From: Phoronis australis
Taxonomy: Eukaryota > Phoronida > Phoronidae
Assembly: GCA_002633005.1 (NCBI GenBank)
Contig: NMRA01000018.1
Coordinates: 947,888-1,011,887, forward strand
Direction: 5' to 3'
Length of the DNA stretch: 64,000 nt
Under the pieces are notes generated by a model, which was not told the origin of the DNA, did no database searches, and worked only from the letters and a program-made list of their open reading frames with translations. A program made the translations under genes and the position numbers. This document shows positions 12,360 to 25,823 of the stretch, in pieces (within the stretch, counting starts at the first letter, position 1; each line of letters begins with the position of its first letter).

Positions 12360-13060
12360 GTCTCCCAGCACATGACGTGCTATGAACTGTGACCTACTAG
12401 GACAGTAGGTCGTAAACAACAGTAAAAGTTGGCTGGGAACAATACGTCTATTTGAAGTTTTAATGATAATTAAGTTAGTTACGCACTGCAAAATCAGTTG
12501 ACATTGCGAGTGAACGTTGAAATAGCTAACATAGTTAAAGACAGTATAGGTTAAGTGAACCGAAGACACGTTTTCACCGAATAATTATCCGAAGACTGAG
12601 ACTTTCTGACTTGTCCCAGTTTAATCGGCTTTTTCTCGGCTTCTGCAAATCGATTTTATTTGAACTTATGGACACTTATTCTCGAAAACGGCTTCATGGA
12701 TTTCGTTGAAACTTTCCAGACTTCATATTTAGTCATGAATCCCAAAAACCCTGTTAAGATTTTGGTATAAAGGCCTAGTTTTTGCGTAATGTGATAAAGA
12801 CGAACATGACTTCAATTTTTTACAAAAACACCTGACGTTTTGGTAGTTGATTTGTCATAGAAAACAAAAAACAGTCTAATCGAAAATTCCTAACAGCGTT
12901 TATGAGGTAGCTGGTGAAGTTTTTTTTTAAAAAGGTTTCATTAAAATCGAGGGGTTATTTTGCAATAAATGTACCTTTCTTAAAAATGAAATCTTGACTT
13001 AAAAAGGTTTCAGCGTAAAAATAATAATGGCACATCAATACAAAAAGTATATTTATGTTT
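12360..13060 (-). repeat. Interspersed repeat, inverted copy of the 43 kb element
   Basis: Read on the minus strand, this stretch aligns over most of its length with 43.1-43.66 kb. Shared blocks include TTTTAATGAAACCTTTTTAA, AACGCTGTTAGG, ATTTTCGATTAG, GTTTTCGAGAA and TTTCAACGTTCACT (TTTCAACATTCACT in the other copy). It has no ORF of note. Termini and class are unknown. Confidence 0.7.
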
Positions 13061-13196
13061 CCTGGTCTTTGTTCTTTTACAAAAGATATACTTTTACTAG
13101 TTGACAAAGCTTAGTTGTTTTGATATACGAGTTAGAATGGAGGCCACTAAATAAGGTTGGAGATAACCTTAAAGTCCTTCTCTCACGCGTTGTTAG

Positions 13197-13700
13197 CCCT
13201 TATTACATGGTTAGAAGATGATATAAGGATCCAAGAAGTACCTACCCCATAACTAATACACGATCCGTACTCGAAAACAGTTTAAATGAACGCGCCACTC
13301 ACGATTCACCGCCATTTTGAACTTGCCGCGAACCCGGAAGTACAATTCATTCAGGAACACAGGCTAAGAAAACGCCGTCAGTGCGACTGGAGCAGTGCCT
13401 GTACTGTAACCAGCCAGCAAACGGGGATAAAATCGACAGCGCGCCTTAATTTTGATAAAATCAAACTACGGACAATTTTATGGAATTTGCTGAAGAAATG
13501 TGGCGAATAAATTTTGACAGAAATTATTTTACCAGACTCGGGACCGCAGCCTATCGGACCCGGTGCGGATCGAGACCAGACACTGGCGAACGGTAAATGC
13601 ATGCTGTTCAAGCTGTTTTGTCGAAGTAAAATGGTCAAATCATAAATGCCGCATATATTCAAGGGTAGTTTCAGACACTTGCATGAAATTACGGGCTGGT
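13197..13700. repeat. Left arm of a large inverted duplication
   Basis: Reverse-complement partner of about 17024-17526. Homology begins at or near CCCTTATT (13197) and runs into the assembly gap, so the arm may be longer. It holds CCGCCATTTTGAA at 13309-13321, a YY1-like promoter motif. The segment that matches the coding-like piece of the other arm is broken here by a stop. Confidence 0.8.
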
Positions 13701-14461
13701 NNNNNNNNNNNNNNNNNNNNNNNNNNNNNNNNNNNNNNNNNNNNNNNNNNNNNNNNNNNNNNNNNNNNNNNNNNNNNNNNNNNNNNNNNNNNNNNNNNNN
13801 NNNNNNNNNNNNNNNNNNNNNNNNNNNNNNNNNNNNNNNNNNNNNNNNNNNNNNNNNNNNNNNNNNNNNNNNNNNNNNNNNNNNNNNNNNNNNNNNNNNN
13901 NNNNNNNNNNNNNNNNNNNNNNNNNNNNNNNNNNNNNNNNNNNNNNNNNNNNNNNNNNNNNNNNNNNNNNNNNNNNNNNNNNNNNNNNNNNNNNNNNNNN
14001 NNNNNNNNNNNNNNNNNNNNNNNNNNNNNNNNNNNNNNNNNNNNNNNNNNNNNNNNNNNNNNNNNNNNNNNNNNNNNNNNNNNNNNNNNNNNNNNNNNNN
14101 NNNNNNNNNNNNNNNNNNNNNNNNNNNNNNNNNNNNNNNNNNNNNNNNNNNNNNNNNNNNNNNNNNNNNNNNNNNNNNNNNNNNNNNNNNNNNNNNNNNN
14201 NNNNNNNNNNNNNNNNNNNNNNNNNNNNNNNNNNNNNNNNNNNNNNNNNNNNNNNNNNNNNNNNNNNNNNNNNNNNNNNNNNNNNNNNNNNNNNNNNNNN
14301 NNNNNNNNNNNNNNNNNNNNNNNNNNNNNNNNNNNNNNNNNNNNNNNNNNNNNNNNNNNNNNNNNNNNNNNNNNNNNNNNNNNNNNNNNNNNNNNNNNNN
14401 NNNNNNNNNNNNNNNNNNNNNNNNNNNNNNNNNNNNNNNNNNNNNNNNNNNNNNNNNNNNN
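13701..14461. other. Assembly gap (761 N)
   Basis: A run of N inside the inverted duplication; the true size is unknown. Long inverted arms often break assemblies, so the gap may be a consequence of the repeat. Confidence 0.99.
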
Positions 14462-17023
14462 ATCAACGACCACTAACTACAAACTATAAATACACTACAT
14501 ATGCAAACGAATCACGATATATTACTAATAAAACAAAATAATGAAGACATTTCGAGCAAGCCATAGCACATTCAGTTACAAGGAAAAAATGGCGGCGTTC
14601 AGGACAAGTTCCTGAACTGATGAGCCGGAAATGTGGGTACGGAAATAACCGATGACAACCGGTAATCATACGCTCAGAGAGAAGGGTCAAATACTGTTAA
14701 AAAATGGCTTTTGGCAAGAAAGGCGAAAAGAATATAAAGAAAGGGTGTCGAAAATAAGAATTTATGTAGTAAGTATTTTCCGATACTAGAACCACGTGGG
14801 CAGTTTGCAAGAAGGACTTTAATAAACATATCTTCGAATAGTGTTTTTTGCGGGTGTTCTAATTTGACAGTAGATCGAGTTTCCGTGTTAAAAATAAGTC
14901 ACTGCTTGCCCTAGCAAACTGAGATTGTTCGAATTCAAACACTTGGCAGCTCTCGTTGAGATATCTCCTCAAAGACTGCAGCATTTTTCAGAGTGGATCA
15001 ACTAAATGTTCTGATTTGGATCAGTAACGATTTGGCCTGAGAGTGGTATGACATTCTCTTCAGACACATGCCGCCATAGCACAAAAGGATTCCTAACCAT
15101 AGACTGCACGGAAATCTAAGTGGAAAAGCCGAGTTATCTGAGAAGGCAGACTCTTTGTTATTTCGATTACAAGTCATGTGCCACACTAATGTGTCTTGTA
15201 AGAGTGAACCCAAGGGGGTCGTTTAAATGGTGTCGAAGTTAGATTATGATATAACAAGATCAAGAGGCTTAATGACAAGGATCCAGCAACTCATGGTAAA
15301 TTTAAACAAGGTGACGGTATCATGGCATACCGATGGTTCTTGATTAGAACAGAAATTGAGAAAGTTGCATTAAAGTTGAACTTCTTCCTCTTGCACCAGG
15401 TTGTGGTCAAATGTCTCCCATTGAAGCTGCCTTGACAAAGAAGATAGCCTCTCAAACTGTCTGAATGCTGAAAGAGCAATTTAAAAAGCCCATAAGAGTC
15501 CTTATATCTCAAAGGGCATTCTAGTTCAAAAACTTAAAAATATATACCAAATTAAGTAATATTAACTTGACATAATGTTCACATCCTTTCTGCACAATTT
15601 CCATTTTAGCACAATTCTGTACCTCGGCCGAGATCGGAATATCATCGACTATTCCCGTCTATTTCCGTGGCCAGAGTTCCTGTGTGTCAGTTCAGGAACG
15701 ATGCCTGCATGCAGATATGTTGTCCTTGAAAACGTATTGACATCACCGTGGGCGTGGGCGTAAATGCGTTGTTACTTTGTTTGGTTGTTTTTGATTTCCA
15801 TTTTGATTCTTTTTATACGAACTTGATTACTTACAGGCCTAATTTTACCTGTTCTATGCATACGACGAATGTTATTTAATGCATAATCATAAGTTTGAAG
15901 TACTTCGCAAAGTCTCCCGCGTTACCAGCGCTCAGCTACTGAGGTCAGCCTTGACTCATCGCGAGGGTATGTCACTGAGATTTCAGCAACAGTACCCGCT
16001 TAGGTAATAAATTAGAGGGAAAAGTTTTTTGATCAACAAATGTCTTATCTTTATCGCCATATCTTGAAATTGATGCAAAGTACCAGCCTGAAGTGAGTAA
16101 TTGCCATGTCACGGTGACTACCCGGACGTGTGAGCGTAGTGCGTAATTGGCAGCAAATCGGCACCGGCTTTACTGGCCGTTTAAAAATGTAAAATAGAAA
16201 AAAATCCACATACGGCTATGTTTTGACAAACATAAACAAGTTTTATTTCAAAACTCACAGTGAGCTCCACATCGGTGCTTAATTTTGTTGCCTGGACACA
16301 GAAACCGGCGAAGTAATTCCCCGGCCTGCAGTCGCCGTGACCCTTCGCCGGGAAAATAATCCCTTGCTACATTGGCTTTGATTTTCAATTATCAGGGATA
16401 ATACATTTGTAAACCCCACAAAAACAATTCCGCGCCCCGGGGCGGGGAGAGTGTAGTGCCGTCAGTGAGCTGAATGTCGGCGATGGGAATATATTACAGT
16501 GTTTGGAGCATGACGCAGTATTTTTTAACCTCTTTGTCACAGGAATTTCACTCATTCAGGGCCGGGTAGCTAATTAATATTTTCATCTTGCCCCGCGGAG
16601 CATGACAGATGTCCGACCGCGCATGAGGCCAGGTGGTCCGCTTCCGCCGGCTACCAGCGTATACGAATGTTTCTGGCTAAGTGGGAATTATTCCTTTTAC
16701 TTTGAACTCATTAATACTTATGTTATACCATTTGACACCATGGCAAGTTTTCTACCTGAAGTTATTTCGCCACCAAATGGTATTATCTTGGCAGTCAGCC
16801 GCCCGGCCGTCAGTAGCGAAGTCGCGTCTAAATTTATTTTCCATATTTACGAAAGTTTAATTGTCAGGGTATTCTAATTGTATAGCAATTTTATTCAATA
16901 ATATGATGTTGCATATTCCTTGTTCTGATATACTGTTTGTTTACCATAGTTAGTTAAACCCAGTAAAACACGCTTAGCCTAGCCCGCCATTGTTATTCAA
17001 TCCGGCGTTGCCGCAGCCTGTTA
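14462..17023. other. Spacer of the inverted duplication, no gene seen
   Basis: No ORF with a recognisable domain. A weak internal inverted similarity (TATTTCCGT and TCAGTTCAGGAAC, near 14.6 and 15.67 kb) suggests the inversion may extend inward. A GC-richer patch with CCCGGGGCGGGG occurs near 16.44 kb. Confidence 0.4.
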
Positions 17024-17526
17024 CTAGTCCGTAATTTTATACAAGTGTCGGAAACTATCTTTGTATGCGGCATTCATGATTCGAACCATTTGTTCCGATA
17101 AAACAGCCGAGGACGGCATGCCTTCGTCTTTTGTCAGTGCGAGTGGTCTCGATCGGTTTGCACCGGGTCTCCGGCAGCGGGTCCGAGTCTGGCAAAACAA
17201 TTTCTGTCAAAATTTCTTTCGCCCCATTTTGTCAACATTTTCAGTACAAATGTCCTTATTTTGGTTTTATTTATATTAAGGTCCGCTTTCGATTATTTTA
17301 TACGCGTTTGCAGGCTGGTAACAGACACTGCTCCAGTCGCACAGCCTGGGTTCCTGAATGAATTGTAGTTCCGGGTTCGCGGTTAGTTCAAAATGGCGGT
17401 GTGATCTTCGGGTCGGAATCGTGAGTGACGCGTTTATTTAAACTTTCTTATACTACGGATTGTGTATTGGTTATGAGATAGGTGCTGCGTGGGTTCTTAT
17501 AATATCTTCTAACCATTCAATAAGGG
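17024..17526. repeat. Right arm of the large inverted duplication
   Basis: Reverse complement of 13197-13700 with small indels. It ends AATAAGGG followed by TTAA (17527-17530); the left arm is preceded by TTAG. It carries the same CCGCCATTTTGAA motif on the minus strand (17387-17399), and a 31-codon coding-like ORF at 17119-17024 (minus). Confidence 0.8.
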
Positions 17527-17530
17527 TTAA

Positions 17531-18721
17531 AAAGGTGTGATTCTAGAACTTGATTTGCTTGTGCAAATCCACTTTGGTTTCCGTGTTCTAACTGGATTTG
17601 TGCCATATCTTGTAAAAGAATTAAATGCATGCCTGATGTGCAAAAGTATTGTTAACACTATAATAACCCGATGATGTGTCTATCTAATAACCAGAAGTGG
17701 CGAGGTATGAAAGTAGGCTTTCTTAAGACTCATCAAAATGTCCAAGTGTCGAGATTCAATGACTTTCACCTTTCTGGAAAAGATGTGGACAAACGTTAGG
17801 TCTTTTGCAATAGTTGCAACCAAACTTCGTAACCACTCCATATGTAAATATAGAAAATATAGTGCTTCTGAAATGATGAACTTTTTACTGCATTTCCAGT
17901 AGCGTAGCAAGGGGTTAAGGAGGGGGCACTTGCATCTGGGCGTCAGGATAAATGAGGGGGCCCAAGAGCCTCAGTATACATGGGTGCTGACGGGAGTCGA
18001 TACAGATGGGGGAAAATTAGGTGTCGACTGGGTTTTAAATGGGCGTCTAAACGTCGGGTGGCGACCTGGGCAGCGAAAGTCTTATAGTCTTCGAAATGCA
18101 AATGTGTGCAGTCCTATATTTAAGCACATACGACTCTGTGTGAACGAACGTTGGTAAGACCAAGGACTGTGTCTCTGAATGCCTTTTATTCAGAAGAAAA
18201 TTGCCCTGAGGCATGTTCCAACAAAACTGACATAGCTAAGACAAATCTTATTAGCAGACGCTCTCTCCTAATTACATAATGAGAGCTGAAGTAAACAACG
18301 CCCTTTCGCTTACACTCGCGTTATGTCGCGCACGTTCACGCCCATAGACTTTTTGTGCTTCCAGGCATGCGCATTAGAAATTTGAAATATCTATTGTCAA
18401 TCAAACGTCGATGATATCAATTTGATGAGCACGTGCGTTTTGTTGTTCATTTATTTCATCGCTTTTCAACAACCTCCAACAGCACCGCATGTGATCGAGC
18501 TAATTGCAGGGTGTTCAACGCATTTGCATCATCGCCAAAAGCTAAGAGATCTCCAAGATGGTCGTATGCAGGAGATGGTCACTGGTTACTGGCTACGATT
18601 ATATTGTTAGATAGTGTTATTGTATGATTCTATTTCACGAGAGAGGTGTTACCTCAGCCCCTGGATCCATTCAAACCGTTTCAGTTGGCACGTCATAGAT
18701 TAAATACTCCAAGACGCGTCA
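17531..18721. other. Intergenic, no gene seen
   Basis: Short unsupported ORFs only. Confidence 0.45.
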
Positions 18722-18863
18722 GGGTAGAATTCAGTAGCTGTCTCGCGGCTAGAAAATTTTAGCCAACGTCACTTGTTCTCATTTAAAATACACGGCAATA
18801 TCTCGCGTCATCTCGCTAAGTCATGCTTTTCTAGCAAGGTCCTGACGTTATTGAACTCTACCC
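18722..18863. mobile_element. 142-bp MITE, copy 1
   Basis: Ends GGGTAGAATTCAGTA and (reverse complement) GGGTAGAGTTCAATAA form terminal inverted repeats of about 15 bp. The inside shares TTTAAAATACACGGCAAT and GCAAGGTCCT with a second element of exactly the same length at 36642-36783. No coding capacity. Confidence 0.75.
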
Positions 18864-21697
18864 ATGACTTTTCCTGTAGCGGACGCTATTGTCTTACGGA
18901 CGTTCGAAAACAATAGATTGTCGTAAATTCGGTTGTAGTTGGGCGATTTTGGCGATTCAAAAACTAAACATGAACACCATTTGACGAGAATTTCAGAAAT
19001 GCTATTGGTTTATGTTCATATATGTTTTAACTTTATTTTTAACAGCACAGCCCAGTCAGGCTAGATACGATCTTCTTGGAGATTAGAGCAATTATCGAAC
19101 AAAAGAGTTCTGGCCCTCCAACCATAATGCCAGAATGGAGTTAATCAGTCGTGTAGGATTTTGGCTACACGGGTCCTCTTTCCAACTTGTTGTTGGGCTA
19201 TAGAATCGAACAAGCAACGGGAAAACGCCGTAATGACCTATACTGAAACATGGTGAACGACACACGGAATTCGATCCGTGTGCGGTCATCACATCTCCAC
19301 CACATGCACACTTCTTCCGTACCCTGAATTTGTTTGGGCTTAAGCCAGTGGATAGGGGTTTCCTTGATTTTGTTTACTTCGATCACTGCTTGTATAAATA
19401 AATTAAAACTGTTCACTGAAGTCAAAGTTGGTCGCCATACTACGTAAAAGTACTGATGTTTCCCAGATTTCAACCAATTGGAATGATTGAATGTTATGAC
19501 GTCGGTGTCATTACTTTAACCAATGAGAAGCCATGTTAAACAACATTACACAGTGGTACCTTTGGAGGCATTGAACAGTTCTCACATGGATTTGCCTATC
19601 AGGACACACGTCAATGGACTTTTCACCCTTTTTTCACTCTGTCAAAAACTGCATGCGAATAAAGAAAAGTTTTGAGTCATTTCACATCACAAGCCCTACA
19701 GATGAGCATAAAAACTTTGTTCTCTCTTGTATTTTTGACCGTTTCACTCCCAGTGGAAACCAAGCTAGACTAAGAAAAATAAGGACAAAAAATGCAAAAT
19801 CGTTACTTTTCACCCCAAAACCACCACTTCCCTGCCGATGCTCGACTAAAGTCAACATTAGATTCAGAAAGCAAATTTCCTACCGATTCCAAAAATGTGG
19901 TCCAAAAGTTCTGTCAACCGACTACTAGATTTTTTTTGCAAATCTGGCTTGTTTGAGGGCTACCTGAAATCGCTGCCAATTTCTCAGTTGCTACACAGCA
20001 ATCCACAACTGCAACAGGGGGCCACCATCTTGAAGAAGAGTGCAGCTACAGCCAAGAATGTGGCCTTTTTTAATTCTCGACATGTTCACAAATACAAGCA
20101 AACCACATTTACTTGGCCTACATGCAATACATAACTAAAAAATGACCCCCAAGTCTGGCCTACCCCTAGATTTTAATAATTTGGGAGTGCAAATTGGCCG
20201 CGGCCGCAGTCTAGCTGTTCAGTGCCACCTTTCGTAGCACTGTGAAAGAGTATACGACTGCAGTCCAGTAGTCACTGGTGCCAGCCTCGACCCCAAACGT
20301 CAAGAAGGCGGTGATCATTCCGGTAATCGCCATTTGGAGGCTTAGGGAAGGGGCTGGTCGTCATGCATGTAATCTACAAATGTGAATGCTCATGTACAAT
20401 ATTACGCTACAATAAATTGCAGCAATGCCCGGTGGGCAGAGATTACAAAACATATTTTAGTTTCCAAATCCTGTTGTTTTCCAATACTTACACCAAAATT
20501 CTCTATGCTGTGACATTTTTAATAGCCCTTAAAGGGTTAAAAGTAAAATCCGACTTCAAAACCCTACCTGAGTCCGAATTCTTTGGAAACTTTGATCGTA
20601 CTGCGTAGGATCCACACACCTTTTCAAACATTTTGCTATGTAGGAAGGACGAGACAAACCATCCCCGTCCGGCTCAGAGCGGCGCGCATTGATTTACATG
20701 CATGTTCGTGTGTAGGCCTATTCAAATATACAAACAAAGAATTGCTAAAAGAAAGCGTTTATTTTCTATTCAGTATTTAAACTATGATCACGTGTCGTAA
20801 TTACATACTGTGATTATCCTACAGTTTCTTGAGTTATATGATGTGAACATAACGCCTGTATGCACACATGGGTTCATTAGGTAACTACGCGGACTAGTCC
20901 CACGCGTGTATTCATAACATGCAGTTGCCTTATATAGGCACTGTACGAATTCAACGTACGCTGTAAAAAGCGTTGTCACCTTCCAGTCTTTTTTCAGTAC
21001 AAAAGTCGTTGCATACTTGATAAATATTTCCCAAATCACTTTTAAATGTCACCGTCTTTGCAAACAAATAAAACATTTTGATGTGTTGAATTAATCATTA
21101 GTTATCGATTTATTCATACGCCACTGAACTTCTCAAGGGTTTTCCGTCTCCTTCGATTTGTTCCACTTAAACTGGTTTCTTTTTGCTGAATACGAAATCG
21201 CCAATAGCAACGCTAGCCTTGGTTCCAAACGTCTGGTTTACAGCGATTTGCATCGATAATACATGCAACAACTAAGCATGCACCAACTACAATGAACACA
21301 CTACAGTTGCAGTTTCTTGATTGACAACCAAATCGTTGTCTGCTCATCTCCATTCCAGGTTATTAAAAAAACAAACAAAATATATAACCTGTAGTGTTTT
21401 GGGCCAGTTGTATTTGTTTTATAATATATATTGATATCGTTTATCAACATTTACATACATGCAATACTTATATGTTAACTGCTGCGAAATCCTATCGAGA
21501 ATTCATTTCATCTGGGGAATGTGCCAACGAGACCGAATGTCGAGTTGGGACATTCCCACATGAAATAAATTTGAGAAAGGATATCGCAGTAGTATTCCTA
21601 TGTTTGTAGGATAACCTATTTATCCCATATATATGAACTCTTTTGCATCGCGGCGATATCTTGTTGTCATGTGTTTTGGCTTTTTGTTATATGACGT

Positions 21698-21736
<39 letters not shown>

Positions 21737-24509
21737 GTCAAGCATGCAAGATTATCTGAATATGTTATTCGCTTCGAAAGTTGTGAATTACAAACTTTAG
21801 AGCTAAATACATTTTGCTGAAATACAATACCTTTGGCTCACAACTGTTCCATTTATTTCATGAAATCAATATCATTACTTAGCCCTACACGTGTCACCCT
21901 GAGCACGCGACCAAACAACCGCAAGGGGTAGACAGGGGTGGGAGTTGTTCGTCAAAAACTGGCGGATGCCGACCGTGAAGCAAACACGTACATGGTGCTG
22001 ACCCTCTTGCTTCTCTTGGTAAGATCTGAACGGAAAATCGGCCATCGTTTTGCCTACTATTTATCCAACATTCTCTGTTCTGTTGAAATAAACACGCCAA
22101 CGGGATGTCTTTGAGATCTGACTGCATACGATGTTTCCTCGTTTTGGTGAGCTCAATTCTCAGTTGCCGACCTCAGAAATTTGCCAGATTGAGTGTCACG
22201 CCGGGCTCTGTGTAGTGTTAGCTTACGTGTTAAATGAGTTGTTATTGATTCCGTCCGTGTATATGTATGCCATGGATTGTACCTCTGATGCGGCATAGGT
22301 CTTGGGTTTAAATGTTTTTCCAGCATCGTTTCCAGCTGAATTAAGTCTGGATCCTTTTTTCCAGCGTGGATGCGGCTGAAATACGTCGTTATATATCGTT
22401 TTTTCCCAGCGTCATCGGATACCAGCTGACTGGGATTCTTTTTTCTTTAAACAGTGAGGCGTAGATTTGACAATTAGTAAGTTAGTGGGCACAAACGTTA
22501 TTTTTGGTCTATTTCAGGTATCAAAATGCATTAGAGGGGCCTGCTATAGCCTACAAGATTTTTCTATCCCTTGACGTAGTTTGTACTTGTTTCTATCCGT
22601 CAATTCAGACATTGAACCTGTCGGTTAATCATTAATCATTGGAAGCCATATCTGAGGGAGGACACCGAAGCTGCCTTCCAAGAAACTGAATCATCGGAAA
22701 CAGTAACTCCTATCCCATAAATCGACTCTCCAACCTCACCCACTAATCACCTGTGTGGCCGCCATTTTGCTAACGTAAGGTAGTAAGTTCCCGAGCATAC
22801 TCACTCCCAAAACACTCAATTTCATACATTGTGCGCGCAATTTTGCGTGGTCTCATTTTTTGCCACTTTCTTGCCCTCCCTCTACAATGCTAAGTAAGTG
22901 TAACCTTTGTAAATTCACATGCCCATGCCATTTACAAAGCGCTATGCCAACCGCATCCATAGCACTATCAACAAAACCGTTGTATACTTAAATCTTTTTC
23001 GTTTGAAATCCTGTTAATAAATTTAAAGCTACCTTTCCCCCAATTTAGCTGAAAACGGAAATCGAATAAGGCCTTTACTCTCTTAAAATCGGTTTCGCAA
23101 TATTCCATAACGTGATAGGATTCTATTTCCGTTATCCAACCAGAACATCGAAACCATTAATGACTCGAAAAAAACGCTTCAGATTTTATTCGGGTTGTCT
23201 ATCTCTAAAATTTCGTATTGTCCACGACCAGAGTTATCGGCTCACTTGGCACCAATTCAAGATCGGATGAGTGTTGTAATTCTTTTAATCCTCAAAGCGT
23301 TTCGGTTAAGAATTTAACATAGACAGCAACATAGCGGTGAAATGTTGTTTTAATTTTCTGATGCAAGTGTCAGAACCAATATTACGTTCTCTTGACGTAT
23401 TTTCTCTACCTTTTGATTTTGGTGCCGTAAGCTTATTTCTTTACAGGTCAGTTTTTCTCTGGGTTCTGAATTTCCGTTCATCAATGAGCATGCATTAGCT
23501 AGTCAGGTTAATTAGTTTGTTTCGGTGGCGTGGGAATTCGTATCGCCTCGTTCAGTGTGTTGTCGTGTGCAGGTGAATGCTTTTTCAGTGACCAATCGAA
23601 GCAACGGGCAATCAGGAAATAGAAATAAATAAAGCAACGCTGTAACACTGAACATGCTATAAAAGCGTAGGAAAATACTACAAAGACACCCACGATCCTC
23701 TTAGCCACCAAAGGCTCGCAGTTAGTTGTCGGGAGTTTTGTTCCGAATTATGAGTAATATTGTCTCGGGCTTTGTTTTGGCAGTATAACATTTCACGCCC
23801 AGTACAGTAAACTTGAACCAAAACAGGTCAACAGCATTCATTGACGTAGCTAGAGGTCACTCAACAGGAGTCCAAACGCGAATGACAAATGTCCGTGAGA
23901 GAAATATATCCTAATAGATAACCGTTTACGAAGTTGTAGAATATCTATAATAAAAGCTTCCATTAGATTGTGCAAGTTTTACATCTAGGATAAAAACTGA
24001 AATTTAGCATGTTTCAATAGGGTATTTATAAACTTTAACTTTGTTTAGTAGCCATTTCCTGATTTGGCGCCGGCGCCATGATGAAATTTGCAGTGTCACT
24101 AGATGACGTAAGGTTAGTTGGTGGACAGAATTCTTCATGTTCTTGTTTGTCGGTTTAACCATCATAGAACTGTCGGGTGCGGTGGGATATTCAAATGAAT
24201 CACACAAAAATACCAAACCTATTCAAATGTTAGTGATCGAAAAAATAGTCAGTTTCGTCACTGTCAAGAACTATTCCCCGATAGCAAACAAGATTTAAAA
24301 ATTGAGTCAACCAAAAGAATGTCGATTGTGACTGCCACACTCAATTTGGATGGATATCATTAAACGGTTCGAGTTACATTAAGTTGAAACTTACTTGTAA
24401 ACATGGTGGTATCTGCTACCCAGCGTCGTCGTCAGCTAGGAGTCCATCTTCATCGTGAGTTTCGACCTTGACCTAGAACCCTCTCCGATGGTAGGTCTCT
24501 GAAGGCTGA
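18864..24509. other. Intergenic, one microsatellite, no gene seen
   Basis: ORFs at 19198-19473, 19614-19928, 20363-20608 and 23508-23711 show no domain and no plausible splice partners. A (CA)n(TA)n microsatellite lies at about 21700-21737. The last 100 bases before 24510 are probably the 3' tail of the retrotransposon fragment. Confidence 0.45.
21700..21737. repeat. (CA)n(TA)n microsatellite
   Basis: About 11 CA units directly followed by about 8 TA units. Confidence 0.95.
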
Positions 24510-25823
24510 TCAGACCTCCAGCCGACGCTGGGGTTGCCATTTGTTCTCACGCTGTAACCACAGCCACACGGTTGCTTCCTCCGCTGCTCTTACAGTAGAC
24601 TTAAACATATCAGCTCGCCCTCTTGATGAAATGCCCAGTAGCTTCGTCATCCGCCACATGCTCCCAGCAATAAACCCTCGACATCCAACTTCTATGGGGA
24701 GACAGAAGCATTTCCAGCCATTCGCTGCACATTCCTGCGATAGCTCTGCGTACTTGAGTAGTTTCCTCTCGTGAGCCTCTTGCACCCTAGTCTCCCACGG
24801 CACCGTTAACTCGATCAAAGTCACTATCTTCTTGCTGTCTGCCCACAACACTATGTCTGGTCGTAACTGGGTTACTGCAATATGGCTTGGGAATGAACCC
24901 CTTGTTACCACATCCGTCACCATCTTCCAGTCGACAGCCATTCCTAGAATACCTGAATCACGCCTCTTAGTGGATACCCCGCCTTTGTTGAATTGAATGA
25001 GTGCTTTACCAGAGTTAGTCGCCTTCCTTCTCTCCAGATCTAAAACATGTGCAATACACTTGAGAATCTTATCATGGCGCCAAGTGTACTTCCCTGAGGT
25101 GAGAGCTTCTCTACAGCTGGATAGAACGTGTTCTAAGGTACACCGCTTGCCACAGCCCCTGCAGCTGTCATCCTCAGTTTTGCCCCACGTTCGAAGATTT
25201 ACAGGTGTTGGGAGAGTGTCATATATGGAACCAAGTAAAAAGCCCAATCTGAATTGGTCTGAAGACAGAAGGTCTTTACCAGTTATCCTTCTGCTGTTCA
25301 CTCCTTCCCATGATGTCCATGCGCCCTGTTTCCTCAGTCCGACCGCTTCAGCATACCTTCTCTCGTTCTCCTGGGATCTAACTTCGTCCAAAACCATTTT
25401 GCGCCTCTCTTTGCCCGTTGACAACTTCCACCTCTTCCCCGGAACCATTCCCAATCCCTGTCTTCCATGGCAGACGGTTCCCACGATATCTTTATGCCGT
25501 AACCTGCTCTCTGCCTCTTCCACTGCTACAGCAGCCTTCCACTTTCTTCCAGAATCTACCGATAATTCACTCTCTCTGATCATCTCATCTCTCGAGTTCC
25601 GCAGAGTCAATAATGTTCTACACTTTATCATCTTGAACTCCTCCACAATCGATGTCACAGGCAGAGAAACTGCGCCTCCTTTGATGTATAAGCTGAGCCT
25701 TGCAAAACTTGGTGGGACACCCAACCACTTTCTTAACCATCTGCTCACCATCCTTTCCATTTTCTCTGCAGTTGAAATTGAGAAATGACAATTGACACAT
25801 AAGATAAGGTGTAATCTTATCAC
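24510..25823 (-). mobile_element. 5'-truncated non-LTR retrotransposon ORF with R2-like zinc knuckle and restriction-like endonuclease
   Basis: An open frame of 437 codons; the first ATG is at 25760. It lacks the reverse transcriptase catalytic core and begins near the RT thumb (SRWLRKWLGVP). About residues 221-237 form a C-x2-C-x7-H-x4-C knuckle, followed by R-H-D (249-251) and the nuclease core R-P-D (321-323) with E338 in ELTVPWE and a Lys shortly after. This CCHC - RHD - (K/R)PD - E order is the C-terminal architecture of R2-type elements, whose endonuclease nicks target DNA for target-primed reverse transcription. The remaining frame has no stop, so the insertion may be fairly young, though it cannot transpose itself. 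The upstream end coincides with a hairpin (25783-25848). Domain-based confidence is high; the clade within RLE elements is not fixed. Confidence 0.85.

Noticed and set aside
13378-14489. Long ORFs on both strands across 13.4-14.5 kb
   Set aside because: They run through 761 N, so most of their length is undefined.
19614-19928. 104-codon plus-strand ORF
   Set aside because: No recognisable motif and no splice partners; its composition looks random.
24997-25788. 263-codon plus-strand ORF
   Set aside because: It is the antisense shadow of the retrotransposon frame and has no domain of its own.
24510-25823. Start of the retroelement frame at 25823
   Set aside because: The codon is GTG within the hairpin, and the true protein start was lost by 5' truncation.
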